Positions 32,650-40,955 of a stretch of 64,000 nucleotides of DNA are shown here, one piece after another. The translations under genes were made by a program, and so were the position numbers. The stretch comes from a virus. The notes beneath the pieces were generated by a model. The model made no database searches and had not been told where the DNA came from. It saw only the letters and a program-made list of their open reading frames with translations. The stretch is taken from positions 33,154-97,153 of the IMG/VR virus record IMGVR_UViG_3300026557_000002; one strand, written 5' to 3'. Positions within the stretch are counted from its first letter, which is position 1; each line of letters opens with the position of its first letter.

Positions 32650-33451
32650 AGCCGTCTCCCTCGTCGTCTGTCTTCTTTTGCCAGTACAATAGCTCTTCCA
32701 AACCTAGCGGAGCCAATGTCGTAGCCGCCCTGAACTTAACCGCCAACAAGCTTCGGTCGCATTTCTCAGCCTCTACAGGCAAGATATTTACATCACTTTT
32801 TCCGTATGTCTTCTGGAACAATTTTAAAAGATCAAACTTTGAGATACGTTGAGAAGCCACATGGTAAAGGCCCGAGAGCCTGCTCTCTCGCTTCAAAAGG
32901 TCCCCAACAACGTCCGCAAGCCAGTTCGTGGTGACACCCGTAAAGAACGCGTTCTTGTATCCCTGAACATCTCCCGTTTGGCGCAAGAACCATTCCAGGA
33001 GTCCTTTGTAGTTATTTCGCTCTCGACCGACGATAGATGTCCTAATCGTCAACGTGTTTGGCACCTGCGTAACTTCGCCAGCCAGCTTTGTCTTGCCGTA
33101 AAGGTCTACTGGATCCGGAGTATGAGTTTCCATATAGCGCCCGAGATTGCCGGAGAATACACAGTCTGAACTGAAGTGAACTAAGTATGGGCACATGGCC
33201 TGAAGGTCATGTGGCAACTTAGCGTTGACGGCCTCAAGCAGCCTGGGGTCTTGCTCGCGTTGTTTGATGACGCCGACGCAATTCAAGACCGCATCCGGCT
33301 TAAAAAACTTGATGACCTTTTCCACGCTTGAGGAGTCCGTAGCGTCGAACGACGGCCTGGAGACGCCGATAACGGTCTCGAACTTCGGGCGCAGTCTCTC
33401 GACCATCTTGTGCCCGAGCATGCCGGTTGAGCCTAGGACGAGGACTCTCAT
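32633..33451 (-). CDS. RmlD-like NDP-sugar reductase
   Basis: The 272-residue SDR has LVLGSTGMLGHKMVERL (nucleotide loop), the strand HFSSDCVFSGNLGRYME and YGKTKLAGEV (Tyr/Lys pair), as in RmlD/WbjC-type 4-reductases. It lacks a cupin tail. Its gene overlaps that of the dehydratase, so the two likely form a two-step keto-reduction pathway (for example a fucosamine- or quinovosamine-type sugar). It could instead reduce the Gmd product. Cytosolic NADPH enzyme. Confidence 0.8.
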   Translation of the reverse strand: MRVLVLGSTGMLGHKMVERLRPKFETVIGVSRPSFDATDSSSVEKVIKFFKPDAVLNCVGVIKQREQDPRLLEAVNAKLPHDLQAMCPYLVHFSSDCVFSGNLGRYMETHTPDPVDLYGKTKLAGEVTQVPNTLTIRTSIVGRERNNYKGLLEWFLRQTGDVQGYKNAFFTGVTTNWLADVVGDLLKRESRLSGLYHVASQRISKFDLLKLFQKTYGKSDVNILPVEAEKCDRSLLAVKFRAATTLAPLGLEELLYWQKKTDDEGDGYVFSK

Positions 33452-34401
33452 CTAGACTCCTGGGTGATTCGGACGGCTTCCAAAAGACCGTTCAATTTTG
33501 TAACATACGTGTGATTTTGGGCAACTTCGTCCATCAACTTATGCAGGGTATCAATCTTGATTTTAGGGAGGGCTTCCTTGGCGTCGTAGAAAAGCTGACG
33601 TGTTTCCTCGTTGAAAATCAAATCAGGGAAAATCTTCTTGGACGCTATGTTGTTCGTAATTGGGAAGCAACCGTAACTAATATTTTTTGCAGTCCTGCAC
33701 GGAAAATAATGGACGTTATCTCGGTTGTGGTAGGTGTCCCCAATCGCGGGTGCCATATAGGACGCCTTGACGAGCCATTGATTCTCCTCAACAGAGACTG
33801 CGGTTCCGCCGCTGTACCCGCCGTAAGCGTTGAAGTTAATCCCGTTCTCAAGACAGGCTTTCTTGAAAGGGTTGTGAACATTGCCGTAGATGGTGCCGAC
33901 GAAATTGACATCCCGGCTCTCTTGGTTGAATACCTGGGCGGTCGGCTTGTTGGCCTCAATCTCGTGCGGCAGAAGATCCGTGCCCCAATACAGCACGGTA
34001 GACGAATACTTTTCGTGTCTCTGCAGAGATAGATATATATCGTGCCCGACCTTGATATCGTTGTCTACGTTAGTCGTCAGAGTATAGACGCCGTAATTCA
34101 TGAAATCGTAAGAACCGATATCACCGAAGAGCTCCTTGACTTTTTCGTCAGTATTATGGCAGACATAGAACGTGTCCTTGCGCTTCGGCATCAGTCTCAA
34201 GTCGGCCACGTTGACGGTCAAGAACAGCGAATTACTAAAATCGATATTGTCTAAGTTATCTTGGCCGTCAAGCCACAGGACCTCGCGGTCAGGGAACTTG
34301 AACTTGAGCGCGCGGTACCAGGCTTCCTGAATATGTTTGAACGTGTTGTAGCTCGATTTGAAGCCCCAGATAACGAACTTGTTTGTCTTTAAATCTATCA
34401 T
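33448..34401 (-). CDS. Probable GT-B glycosyltransferase
   Basis: The 317-residue product starts at the ATG overlapping the GT11 stop. The C-terminal half includes PCRTAKNISYGCFPITNNIA and LIFNEETRQLFYDAKEALPK, which look like the donor-binding half of a GT-B enzyme. FVGTIYGNVHNPFKKACLEN in the centre may be the domain junction. The first 150 residues are not familiar. I infer a glycosyltransferase from these segments and from its position inside the island. Confidence 0.55.
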   Translation of the reverse strand: MIDLKTNKFVIWGFKSSYNTFKHIQEAWYRALKFKFPDREVLWLDGQDNLDNIDFSNSLFLTVNVADLRLMPKRKDTFYVCHNTDEKVKELFGDIGSYDFMNYGVYTLTTNVDNDIKVGHDIYLSLQRHEKYSSTVLYWGTDLLPHEIEANKPTAQVFNQESRDVNFVGTIYGNVHNPFKKACLENGINFNAYGGYSGGTAVSVEENQWLVKASYMAPAIGDTYHNRDNVHYFPCRTAKNISYGCFPITNNIASKKIFPDLIFNEETRQLFYDAKEALPKIKIDTLHKLMDEVAQNHTYVTKLNGLLEAVRITQESR

Positions 34402-35174
34402 AGTCGTACCCACCTCTCAGGGCAAATGTCCCGAGCGTCTTCCGTACATGTCGGGCCGAACCAATTCTTCGGTGCGATCACAGTTCCGTAAGGATGTTTA
34501 AAATAGGCTGCCCACCAGCTGAACGAAGAATTTGCCGTAATTACATGATCGCAGAGGGACATCGCGTAAATATCCGTCGCTTCGGTACCGGGTTCTACAA
34601 CGACATCCCGACCCAAAGAAAAATCCGTGTAAAAAGTCTCGGAGACCCACTTAGGATTATCAGTGAAAAAGAAGAACTTTGGATGACTGATGCAGTCACG
34701 GATATATTGTCTGGCGGGACCATAATATCCGTAATCAAGATTCCCGTGAAAACTCTTATGCGGCTCTTGAATATAGTCCCCACGTCGAACATGAATCGCG
34801 ACCGCGTTCTCTTCGGCCAAAATCTGGCTCTCTAAATCTTTGCGGCGATTAAGAGGATTCAAATTTCTTAGTTCTTCTCGGACGTTTTCAAAATATTTCT
34901 CAGATTGCCAGTAGCCTTGTAAGACGTCTCCATCTCGAATGTTATCCACTAGCTTCTGGTTGTACGGCAAGCCGACTTCGCGAACGGTAGGCACCATTCT
35001 AGGCGACAATCTAAAGGCGTCTATATCCCACTGGCCTAGGGAGAACGGACGATTAACCGCCAACCGAGTGGCGTCGAATTGTACCTCGACACCGAGCCGC
35101 TTCGCCTGTGCCCGCCCAAAGGCGTACTGAAACATTTGATTGCCTATGCCGCCTTGCAAAATCACAGTGATCAT
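34398..35174 (-). CDS. Alpha-1,2-fucosyltransferase-like enzyme (GT11)
   Basis: The 258-residue product begins ITVILQGGIGNQMFQYAFGR (2-21), the GT11 N-terminal signature. It contains HVRRGDY (128-134), the conserved GDP-binding motif, and the C-terminal ITANSSFSWWAAYF. It transfers a deoxyhexose, typically fucose from GDP-fucose, to the 2-hydroxyl of an acceptor. The start overlaps the GT2 stop (ATGA). Donor synthesis fits with gmd in the same island. Family identification is secure; the exact sugar is inferred. Confidence 0.92.
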   Translation of the reverse strand: MITVILQGGIGNQMFQYAFGRAQAKRLGVEVQFDATRLAVNRPFSLGQWDIDAFRLSPRMVPTVREVGLPYNQKLVDNIRDGDVLQGYWQSEKYFENVREELRNLNPLNRRKDLESQILAEENAVAIHVRRGDYIQEPHKSFHGNLDYGYYGPARQYIRDCISHPKFFFFTDNPKWVSETFYTDFSLGRDVVVEPGTEATDIYAMSLCDHVITANSSFSWWAAYFKHPYGTVIAPKNWFGPTCTEDARDICPERWVRL

Positions 35175-35833
35175 CGCGCCGTCCATGTAAGTTCAGGATG
35201 TAAAGACTTCATGACTTCAATCATCTTGCCTCGGTTCATAGTCGAGACCATGGATGTCTGCTTCCTGCGGTAAAAGAACAAAGCGTCGTTCAGGACCTGG
35301 ACTCGCCAGCCGCGTTTCAAGATTGAGACCCAGAGCTCCCAATCTTCGCAGCCTTCCGCCATCACGGATTTGTATCCGCCAGCCTCCAAGATCGCTTGCT
35401 TCCGAATCAGAGAGCACACCGGCATTCCGTTATATGCTGTAATCTGATGAAGCCCTGTATGCGTCGGGCGAAGGCGATTTGTATGCGTACCGAAGTATGT
35501 CATATCGGTCGAGACCACGCCGATCCCAGGACCCATTAGTGGCACAGTCTTCTCAAGGTAATGCGGATCGATTTTGTCATCTGCGTCTAAAGGCAGGATT
35601 AATTCGCCCGTCGAGAACTCTATTCCAGAGTTGCGCGCTGCCGCCAACCCGCCATTCACCTTATTGACGATCTTGACAGAAAATTTCTCAATCTCGCCCA
35701 GAGATCCGTCCGTTGAGCCGTCATTGACAACGATAACCTCAAGGTCTTTATACGTTTGCGCTAAAGCAGAACTGATCGCTTCCGCGACGTATTCGCGCAT
35801 ATTAAAGCACGGAATCACGATGCTGACTCTCAC
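35171..35833 (-). CDS. GT2-family glycosyltransferase
   Basis: The 220-residue product has the classic SIVIPCFNMREYVAEAI, VVNDGSTDGSL and LPLDADDKIDPHYLE (DxD) of GT2. EDWELWVSILKRGWRVQVL is the catalytic-base region. No membrane span. Shorter than many GT2 proteins but complete. It is in the centre of the island and should add a common sugar such as glucose, galactose or GlcNAc. Confidence 0.88.
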   Translation of the reverse strand: MRVSIVIPCFNMREYVAEAISSALAQTYKDLEVIVVNDGSTDGSLGEIEKFSVKIVNKVNGGLAAARNSGIEFSTGELILPLDADDKIDPHYLEKTVPLMGPGIGVVSTDMTYFGTHTNRLRPTHTGLHQITAYNGMPVCSLIRKQAILEAGGYKSVMAEGCEDWELWVSILKRGWRVQVLNDALFFYRRKQTSMVSTMNRGKMIEVMKSLHPELTWTAR

Positions 35834-36528
35834 CTTCCGTCCTTTTTAGTCAAGGCCAGAATCTTTGGAGTCGGATTGATGCCTGCGGCCTTCCACTTAT
35901 CTAGGTAGTGCAAGTTGGCCCCTTCTGGGTAACAATAGGATGGGTCCAAGATTTTGGCTGGCGGATGATCCAATAAATAGCGATTCAGATGAGACTCGTC
36001 ATGCCATACGGCTACGATGTAACGGTTGAGATCAAAACTAATATTTGACGCAAGTTCTTCTGACATCTTTAAAAAGGCTTTCGCGTTCCCGCCATTAAAG
36101 CCGCCGCAGAAATACTTATTATTTTTCGCCGGATTAATATAGGCACAAGATTCCACTCGCCTCTCTGGTGTGCCACTTTCGTTGATGTAACCAGGATGGA
36201 GTGTCCCGACCACACCGTCGGCAAAAACTTCCTCCCCTACTGGGGCCACGAATCTCATATCTACATCTGCATAAAAGACTTGATCATATTTCTCCAATAA
36301 TATCTTTTGTCCGAGGAAAGTATGATAGCGATAAAGCGTTTCGTTCGGATAGCCCAAGGCCCCTTTGGTTATGACGAATTTCGCGTCAAATTGACTGGCG
36401 GCTCGTAAGGTATCCGTCCAAACGACAGCGTCGTGCTCAACAAAAAATTCCTTAGCGGATTCCAGTAGCGGATTCACGTATTTGTGATATTTCTCACCCG
36501 TCGCTATCACTAAAAGAGCGGTTTTCAT
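35830..36528 (-). CDS. GT6-family (ABO-type) glycosyltransferase
   Basis: The 232-residue product has the GT6 set: GYPNETLYRYHTFL (59-72), metal-binding YADVDMRF with DVD at 88-90, CGGFNGGNA (141-149) and WHDESHLNRY (175-184). The last includes the Glu used by human A/B transferases; ABO has WHDESHLNKY in the equivalent place. GT6 enzymes add alpha-1,3-linked Gal or GalNAc with retention of configuration. The start is the ATG forming ATGA with the upstream gene. GT6 is rare outside vertebrates, though bacterial and cyanophage members are known. It is cytosolic, lacking the Golgi anchor. Confidence 0.92.
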   Translation of the reverse strand: MKTALLVIATGEKYHKYVNPLLESAKEFFVEHDAVVWTDTLRAASQFDAKFVITKGALGYPNETLYRYHTFLGQKILLEKYDQVFYADVDMRFVAPVGEEVFADGVVGTLHPGYINESGTPERRVESCAYINPAKNNKYFCGGFNGGNAKAFLKMSEELASNISFDLNRYIVAVWHDESHLNRYLLDHPPAKILDPSYCYPEGANLHYLDKWKAAGINPTPKILALTKKDGR

Positions 36529-37220
36529 CGGCTCTCCGCATACTTTCTTTTCATCCAATCATAACCGACCTTCTCGTCGTACCCTTGGCCATACCTACTT
36601 GAAGGGAAGTGGTCGGTAAATGGCTCAGGTGTCGAGTCCCCAATCATAATCTTGCCTTCGGCCGCAAGCGAGCCCATAACTTGGCCGACCCAAAGATCCT
36701 CTGCCCAGCTAGACGGATACGAAAATACGACTTCGTTCAGGGCTGCTCGGCTCAGGAAGTACCCGAAGCCTCCGCTGGCCCAGGGGTACGCACGCTGATG
36801 CATCTCCTTCTCGCCCTCGCGGTTGACGGCTTCGTACCTAAAGGTGCCTGAGGTCTTGCCGTTAAAGTGTCCGAAGTAATCGTAAGAGGTGAACGGCGAG
36901 GCAAGAAGCTTCTTGACGTTGACGAAGGTATCTGTATCACAAAGAAAAATGAAATTTACCATCTTGCCTTGGAACCACTTGCATATCTCGCGGGTCTTCT
37001 TCGGCAAGCTATTGTAATCATCGTCGCAGGCAACCCGAATCTCGTCTGACTCGAAATTGACGACTCGGGCCGAGTTTTGCTCTTGCTGGCCGACGAAGAA
37101 CTTCACCGGGATGCCGGCAGCCCTGGCGTCTTGGCCCCAGGTTGAGCGGATCAAGTTATGGTCGCCGCGGTCTTTGTGCTGGAGACAGGACTTGACAGCG
37201 ATAATCAGCCTGAGGTTCAC
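36525..37220 (-). CDS. GT31-like glycosyltransferase (2)
   Basis: The 231-residue product is taken from the GTG that overlaps the DHH-gene stop, with GGAGG nine bases upstream. The ATG nine bases earlier would sit directly on the GGAGG. It has NLIRSTWGQ (the R-x-x-W segment of beta-1,3-galactosyltransferases), IFLCDTDTFVN (DxD near 95-97), YDYFGHFNG, ASGGFGYFLSRAA and EDLWVGQVM. This is the GT31/fringe-like pattern without a Golgi anchor. A paralogue lies beside the lysis cassette. It could form a beta-1,3-linked Gal or similar residue in the same glycan. Confidence 0.78.
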   Translation of the reverse strand: MNLRLIIAVKSCLQHKDRGDHNLIRSTWGQDARAAGIPVKFFVGQQEQNSARVVNFESDEIRVACDDDYNSLPKKTREICKWFQGKMVNFIFLCDTDTFVNVKKLLASPFTSYDYFGHFNGKTSGTFRYEAVNREGEKEMHQRAYPWASGGFGYFLSRAALNEVVFSYPSSWAEDLWVGQVMGSLAAEGKIMIGDSTPEPFTDHFPSSRYGQGYDEKVGYDWMKRKYAESR

Positions 37221-38101
37221 TTGACACATCCTCCGGACAACCGCTCTTCTTCGGTCAAGATATTCCTGCCAAGGATGCGATCAAGAACTTGCCGGCCGTA
37301 CTCAAGACTTAGCTGGAAGCCGGAAGCATGAAGATGCCCGCCGCCGTTAAACACTTTCGCAATCGCCGAGACATCTACGTCGCCTTCGGAACGTAGGCTG
37401 AACTGGATCATGCCATCCGCTCTCTCAAACCAGGTCAGGCTGACATCATGCGTCTTCGCTAACTCGTTCCCGATCTCCGAACAATTCAGATACAGAGCGT
37501 TCACGACCGCCGTCTTGTATCCTTGGAAGAAGCCGACTTGGGCTTGCTTAACGGCTTCGCGGACGTAATGGTTAATATGGGCTAAGGCTCCTTCGCCTTT
37601 GTAAGCTGCGTCCTTGGCTTCCATATCATAAAGACCGTCCCATGCTTCGGCAGTTAATTCCTCCTTAGACCAACGCAGCTTCCAATTCCACAGATCCCGA
37701 TCTTCCACATATTCGACCATCCATGGCCTAGCGGGAGGGTAATGAGTATCATTAAGCCTTGGGGCATTTGTGTCACTCCCGAATAGGTGGTCCCACGTTA
37801 ATCCGGCACCAGAACGTTTCATATCAAAGATAGCGTATGATGCGCCTTCAAGGACAGCTTGTGCTGTTTTGTGGTGATCAAGTATCTTGAAAGATTTCGC
37901 CAGCGAATTCAATTTGTCATTTAGTTCGCGGGTCCTGAGACTGAAATCCAACATCAGGACATCTTTGCCTTTGACTTGGGAGAAATCAAATTCTGCCCCG
38001 TGATTGAGCGGGACTAGTTTGGCCTCGGGGTATCTCTTGCTTGCGATAAAGGCGGCACACCAGCCGTCTGGGCATGCGCCGTGGTAGTAAACGATATCCA
38101 T
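37217..38101 (-). CDS. DHH-family phosphoesterase
   Basis: The 294-residue product starts at the ATG sharing a base with the upstream stop, with GGAGAAGAAATA before it. DHH motifs: YYHGACPDGWCAAF (5-18), LDFSLR (51-56), ILDHHKTA (73-80), and the C-terminal DHHA1 signature GGGHLHASGF. Relatives such as NrnA degrade nanoRNAs or cyclic dinucleotides. An enzyme of that type within a sugar island is unexpected; it may clear pAp or nucleotides or counter cyclic-nucleotide defence signalling. The substrate cannot be told from sequence. Confidence 0.85.
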   Translation of the reverse strand: MDIVYYHGACPDGWCAAFIASKRYPEAKLVPLNHGAEFDFSQVKGKDVLMLDFSLRTRELNDKLNSLAKSFKILDHHKTAQAVLEGASYAIFDMKRSGAGLTWDHLFGSDTNAPRLNDTHYPPARPWMVEYVEDRDLWNWKLRWSKEELTAEAWDGLYDMEAKDAAYKGEGALAHINHYVREAVKQAQVGFFQGYKTAVVNALYLNCSEIGNELAKTHDVSLTWFERADGMIQFSLRSEGDVDVSAIAKVFNGGGHLHASGFQLSLEYGRQVLDRILGRNILTEEERLSGGCVK

Positions 38102-38892
38102 TATTTCTTCTCCTGATAATCTACGATCCCATTCGCCATGATGTACGTCTTGATCCCGCGCTTGACAAAACATGGGCGCTCTGGGAAGAGCGCGCGGTTA
38201 CGGAACTTTTTATACTCCGCGCTATCCGTTCCTTGCTGCTGATTTATGTTTGCTCCCGGGACGAAGCCGACTTTGAAGCCAGCACGGCGCATATCAACAA
38301 ACCAAGCACCATGTTCTCCCCCACCGATTTTTACATCGTCGTCCCAACGAAGTTCTTTAAAAGTCTCGCGACGGAACAGCGTATAGTTCACTGTCAGGTC
38401 TACATCGAAGACCTCAAGGAATGAACTCTCTTTGACACGTTCGTCAATCTTGGCATCATGTTCTGCTATGATGCCTTTATTCTCTGACAAGAACGTCTCG
38501 TAAGGTCGATTGTCTACTCGCCCCGAGACAGCATAATACCTAGGGTGCTTTTCAAGAATTGCCAGCATCTTCTCGATTCCCACGCGAACGCTCGGATCAG
38601 CGAAATCGAAATCATCACTAGCCACAAGAAGGTACGGCGTATCCAAGGCGTCGATGATCGCATTACTCATGGCTCCAAATCCGGCGTCGAAATTTAATTT
38701 CAAAAATTTCCAATCATTGTAGGCTACATAACCTGCGAAATTGATATTTTTTGTAAAAGTTTCATGACCGCAATCGGCTACAATAACCTTAACATCCGAT
38801 CCCCAACTCACTATGTCGCCGAGAGTCTTCAGTAACTTTTCGTCGCGGAGAAACGTCTTGATTCCGATGCTGATTTTAGATAGATCTAACAT
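38101..38892 (-). CDS. GT-A glycosyltransferase (GT12/GT2-like)
   Basis: The 263-residue product starts ISIGIKTFLRDEKLLKTL. It contains LVASDDFDFAD (acidic metal motif around 91-97) and IGGGEHGAWFVDMRRAGFKV, resembling GalNAc-transferase (GT12-like) active-site regions with a GEH motif. It is the first gene of the island by direction of transcription. No anchor. The sugar is unknown, possibly a GalNAc-type transfer. Confidence 0.7.
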   Translation of the reverse strand: MLDLSKISIGIKTFLRDEKLLKTLGDIVSWGSDVKVIVADCGHETFTKNINFAGYVAYNDWKFLKLNFDAGFGAMSNAIIDALDTPYLLVASDDFDFADPSVRVGIEKMLAILEKHPRYYAVSGRVDNRPYETFLSENKGIIAEHDAKIDERVKESSFLEVFDVDLTVNYTLFRRETFKELRWDDDVKIGGGEHGAWFVDMRRAGFKVGFVPGANINQQQGTDSAEYKKFRNRALFPERPCFVKRGIKTYIMANGIVDYQEKK

Positions 38893-39170
38893 ATCGGTTC
38901 GACACTCTCTATACGTCGGATTCTAATTTTAGAATCGGGCGGTAATACGACTCGGAACTTAATATAGCTAGGATCATCGCAATCACAAAGACCCTCTACC
39001 AATATCTGCGCGCCGTCGCAACACGGACAATTGGCTATCAGGGCTCGACTTTTTCCACCGCTTTTGAATCCACCGCAGATGCAATCCTCTTCTTTGTTAG
39101 TCGGAGGCGTAAAGTTCTCCGGTCTGGCGAAAAGGTGTACGTGCTTGCCGATAATCTCTTCGTGGCTCAT
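38886..39170 (-). CDS. Cysteine-rich zinc-binding protein
   Basis: The 94-residue product has several Cys pairs (EDCICGGFKS, NCPCCDGA, LCDCDDP) that could bind two zinc ions. A basic beta tail (SKIRIRRIES) follows. It overlaps the following glycosyltransferase by 7 bases. Function unknown. Confidence 0.55.
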   Translation of the reverse strand: MSHEEIIGKHVHLFARPENFTPPTNKEEDCICGGFKSGGKSRALIANCPCCDGAQILVEGLCDCDDPSYIKFRVVLPPDSKIRIRRIESVEPIC

Positions 39171-39796
39171 AAACCCCGATTGATCCTTCGGCTAGTGTCC
39201 TGAGTTCGACGATACTTCTTGGCCTTCCGGTGCGCCTCTTTCCTCAACTGGCACTCAGCGGTCGTCCTCATCAATCGAATTCTGTGTTGGAACTCCTCAG
39301 GAGAAACGTAACCCTCGTTCCCTGTTTCGCCAAAGTTCTTTTTGGACCTCTCGATTAACTGGAGGTCGCCTTGATTCGGGTGCGGATTCTTACGCTTGGA
39401 TTTGAAACCTGCTGCGCCGACTTTCTGCCTCACAGTCGGCTTTTTGTCATGCGGGATACAGGTCGCGAATACCGTGACTTTCTCGCCGGTCTCGAGGTCC
39501 TCTTCTACGTGCAATTCCTTGAATCGCTGCTCGCACTTAAGGACTGAACGGTGCCTTGTTCCGCATACGGAGCAACTGATCATTTTTCCCAACTCCGGAT
39601 GCCTCCCGCTGAACGAGCGATCTTTAATGGCCTGGAGCGCCTTATTGGCTGCGGCTTGTGCCTCTGCGGAGGCGGGAATCGTTTCGGTCTCGACACTGTC
39701 GGCGGAATCTACTGAGACGCGGTTTACGACGTCCGAAGAAACTTCTATATAATGATCTTCACAGGTTCCGTCTTGGCAATCATGCTCATGCGTCAT
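39167..39796 (-). CDS. Zinc-containing basic protein, unknown
   Basis: The 209-residue product has an acidic N terminus (HEHDCQDGTCEDH), a probable zinc site (CSVCGTRHRSVLKC) and a strongly basic C terminus (KEAHRKAKKYRRTQDTSRR). That suggests DNA or RNA binding. No match to a family I know. ATGA overlap upstream and downstream. Confidence 0.5.
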   Translation of the reverse strand: MTHEHDCQDGTCEDHYIEVSSDVVNRVSVDSADSVETETIPASAEAQAAANKALQAIKDRSFSGRHPELGKMISCSVCGTRHRSVLKCEQRFKELHVEEDLETGEKVTVFATCIPHDKKPTVRQKVGAAGFKSKRKNPHPNQGDLQLIERSKKNFGETGNEGYVSPEEFQHRIRLMRTTAECQLRKEAHRKAKKYRRTQDTSRRINRGL

Positions 39797-40419
39797 ATTG
39801 ACCTCCCGTAATCGAATCCTCGGCCAACGCCTTTCTCTGGATCATCTTCTGGCTCGAAGCCGACAATCAAGCTGGCTAGCATTTCTCGATATAATCGCCC
39901 GTACTCCTCGATCCTATCGCGCGCTTCGTTCTTTTTATCCCACTGCCTAGGAAAGGCTTTTGTCAACCCGTCAGAATATGCGTTCTGAATGTGACCCATC
40001 TCAACAGTTGCCGTCCGAGGCGTCTTCTTCGCCAAAGCCGAGCTCCGCTTTTTCTCTTTCTTATCCGCTGGCGGGCGACTAACCAAGACCAAATCGTTAC
40101 CGAACTCCTCGACAGTCTCGTTCGCTATCTCTTTACCTGTTCCGCGGCAAGACGCACATTTCTTAAACTCTGGGTCACCTTTGCACAGTCGGCAAAGGAC
40201 CTCTTGGCCCTCCTCGATCCGGGAAGTAACGACCCAGCTAGCCTCGCCTTCCTTGACCATCTTGGTCGCCCGCCGAAGGCTGATATACTTGCGGCATCTA
40301 CACTTAGGCGCAGGTGGCCAGGCGCTTCCCTCCGCTATCTTTACCTGCTCCTTGCATGTGTGAACCCGAGAGACCGACATAGAACTCCTGTACTTCAGAG
40401 GCTCGCGGGATGGTATCAC
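39793..40419 (-). CDS. Protein with zinc-finger (DnaJ-like Cys repeats)
   Basis: The 208-residue product has the repeat CRLCKGDP...CASCRGTGKE, the CxxCxG-type pattern of DnaJ-like zinc fingers, and another pair at CRCRKYIS. A basic region (PADKKEKKRSSALAKKTPR) follows. The C terminus is helical. Probably interacts with protein or nucleic acid. Adjacent to an HTH protein gene. Confidence 0.55.
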   Translation of the reverse strand: MIPSREPLKYRSSMSVSRVHTCKEQVKIAEGSAWPPAPKCRCRKYISLRRATKMVKEGEASWVVTSRIEEGQEVLCRLCKGDPEFKKCASCRGTGKEIANETVEEFGNDLVLVSRPPADKKEKKRSSALAKKTPRTATVEMGHIQNAYSDGLTKAFPRQWDKKNEARDRIEEYGRLYREMLASLIVGFEPEDDPEKGVGRGFDYGRSI

Positions 40420-40955
40420 GATTTCTTCGGGCGGCCCATCCTGCGCCCATGGATACCGGTATTATTGGCACTTATGCCTTTCGCTACCCTGCGGGCCCGC
40501 TGCAGAATTGAGTTCACAACGGTTGAGCCAATTCTGAGTTCAGCCCCTATCTGGGACTTCGTCATATTCATGCGGTAGAACAAGACCAGGACTGCGGCCC
40601 ACCGAGCCGCGCGCTTTCTCTGCTTACTATCCGTTTGCAGCTTAGGAAAGGCCCTCAGAAGAACCTTTTGTTGAGTCTCTTTGTCGTTTGTAGCCCACAA
40701 AGGAATCTCTTTCTCTCTCGTCCTGATCTTCTTGATCTGGTGGCCTCCAGAAACGAAGCCGTCTCGAGAGTCGAATTTAGTTCTGAGTTGCTCGAAGTCC
40801 CGGTTAAGGCCTGAGACGCGCCGGCCTCGAGTCGGCTCGATCTCGGGAGTAGGATTGCCTTCTCCGTTATCTTGTAATCCGAGTTGATGCATCCCCAGAC
40901 CGTGCTTCCTGAGTTGCTCCTCCCAATACTCTTCTGTCACTATGTCTCGCTTCAT
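40416..40955 (-). CDS. Helix-turn-helix protein (sigma region-4-like)
   Basis: The 179-residue product has, at the C terminus, MTKSQIGAELRIGSTVVNSI followed by a basic helix, which resembles an HTH of the sigma region-4/LuxR type. It ends with a basic tail GRRMGRPKKS. The first 110 residues are disordered and charged. It is a candidate for the late-gene activator or a small regulator in the recombination operon. The DNA target is unknown. Confidence 0.6.
   Translation of the reverse strand: MKRDIVTEEYWEEQLRKHGLGMHQLGLQDNGEGNPTPEIEPTRGRRVSGLNRDFEQLRTKFDSRDGFVSGGHQIKKIRTREKEIPLWATNDKETQQKVLLRAFPKLQTDSKQRKRAARWAAVLVLFYRMNMTKSQIGAELRIGSTVVNSILQRARRVAKGISANNTGIHGRRMGRPKKS

Noticed and set aside
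31651-33451. Assignment of the dehydratase/reductase pair to UDP-FucNAc synthesis (WbjB/WbjC)
   Set aside because: Plausible, but the 2-epimerase (WbjD) is missing and the reductase lacks the cupin domain, so I kept the general assignment.
40416-40955. Lysogeny repressor
   Set aside because: The HTH is of the sigma region-4 type, lacks a LexA-like or CI-like C-terminal domain and lies in the recombination operon, so repressor identity is not supported.
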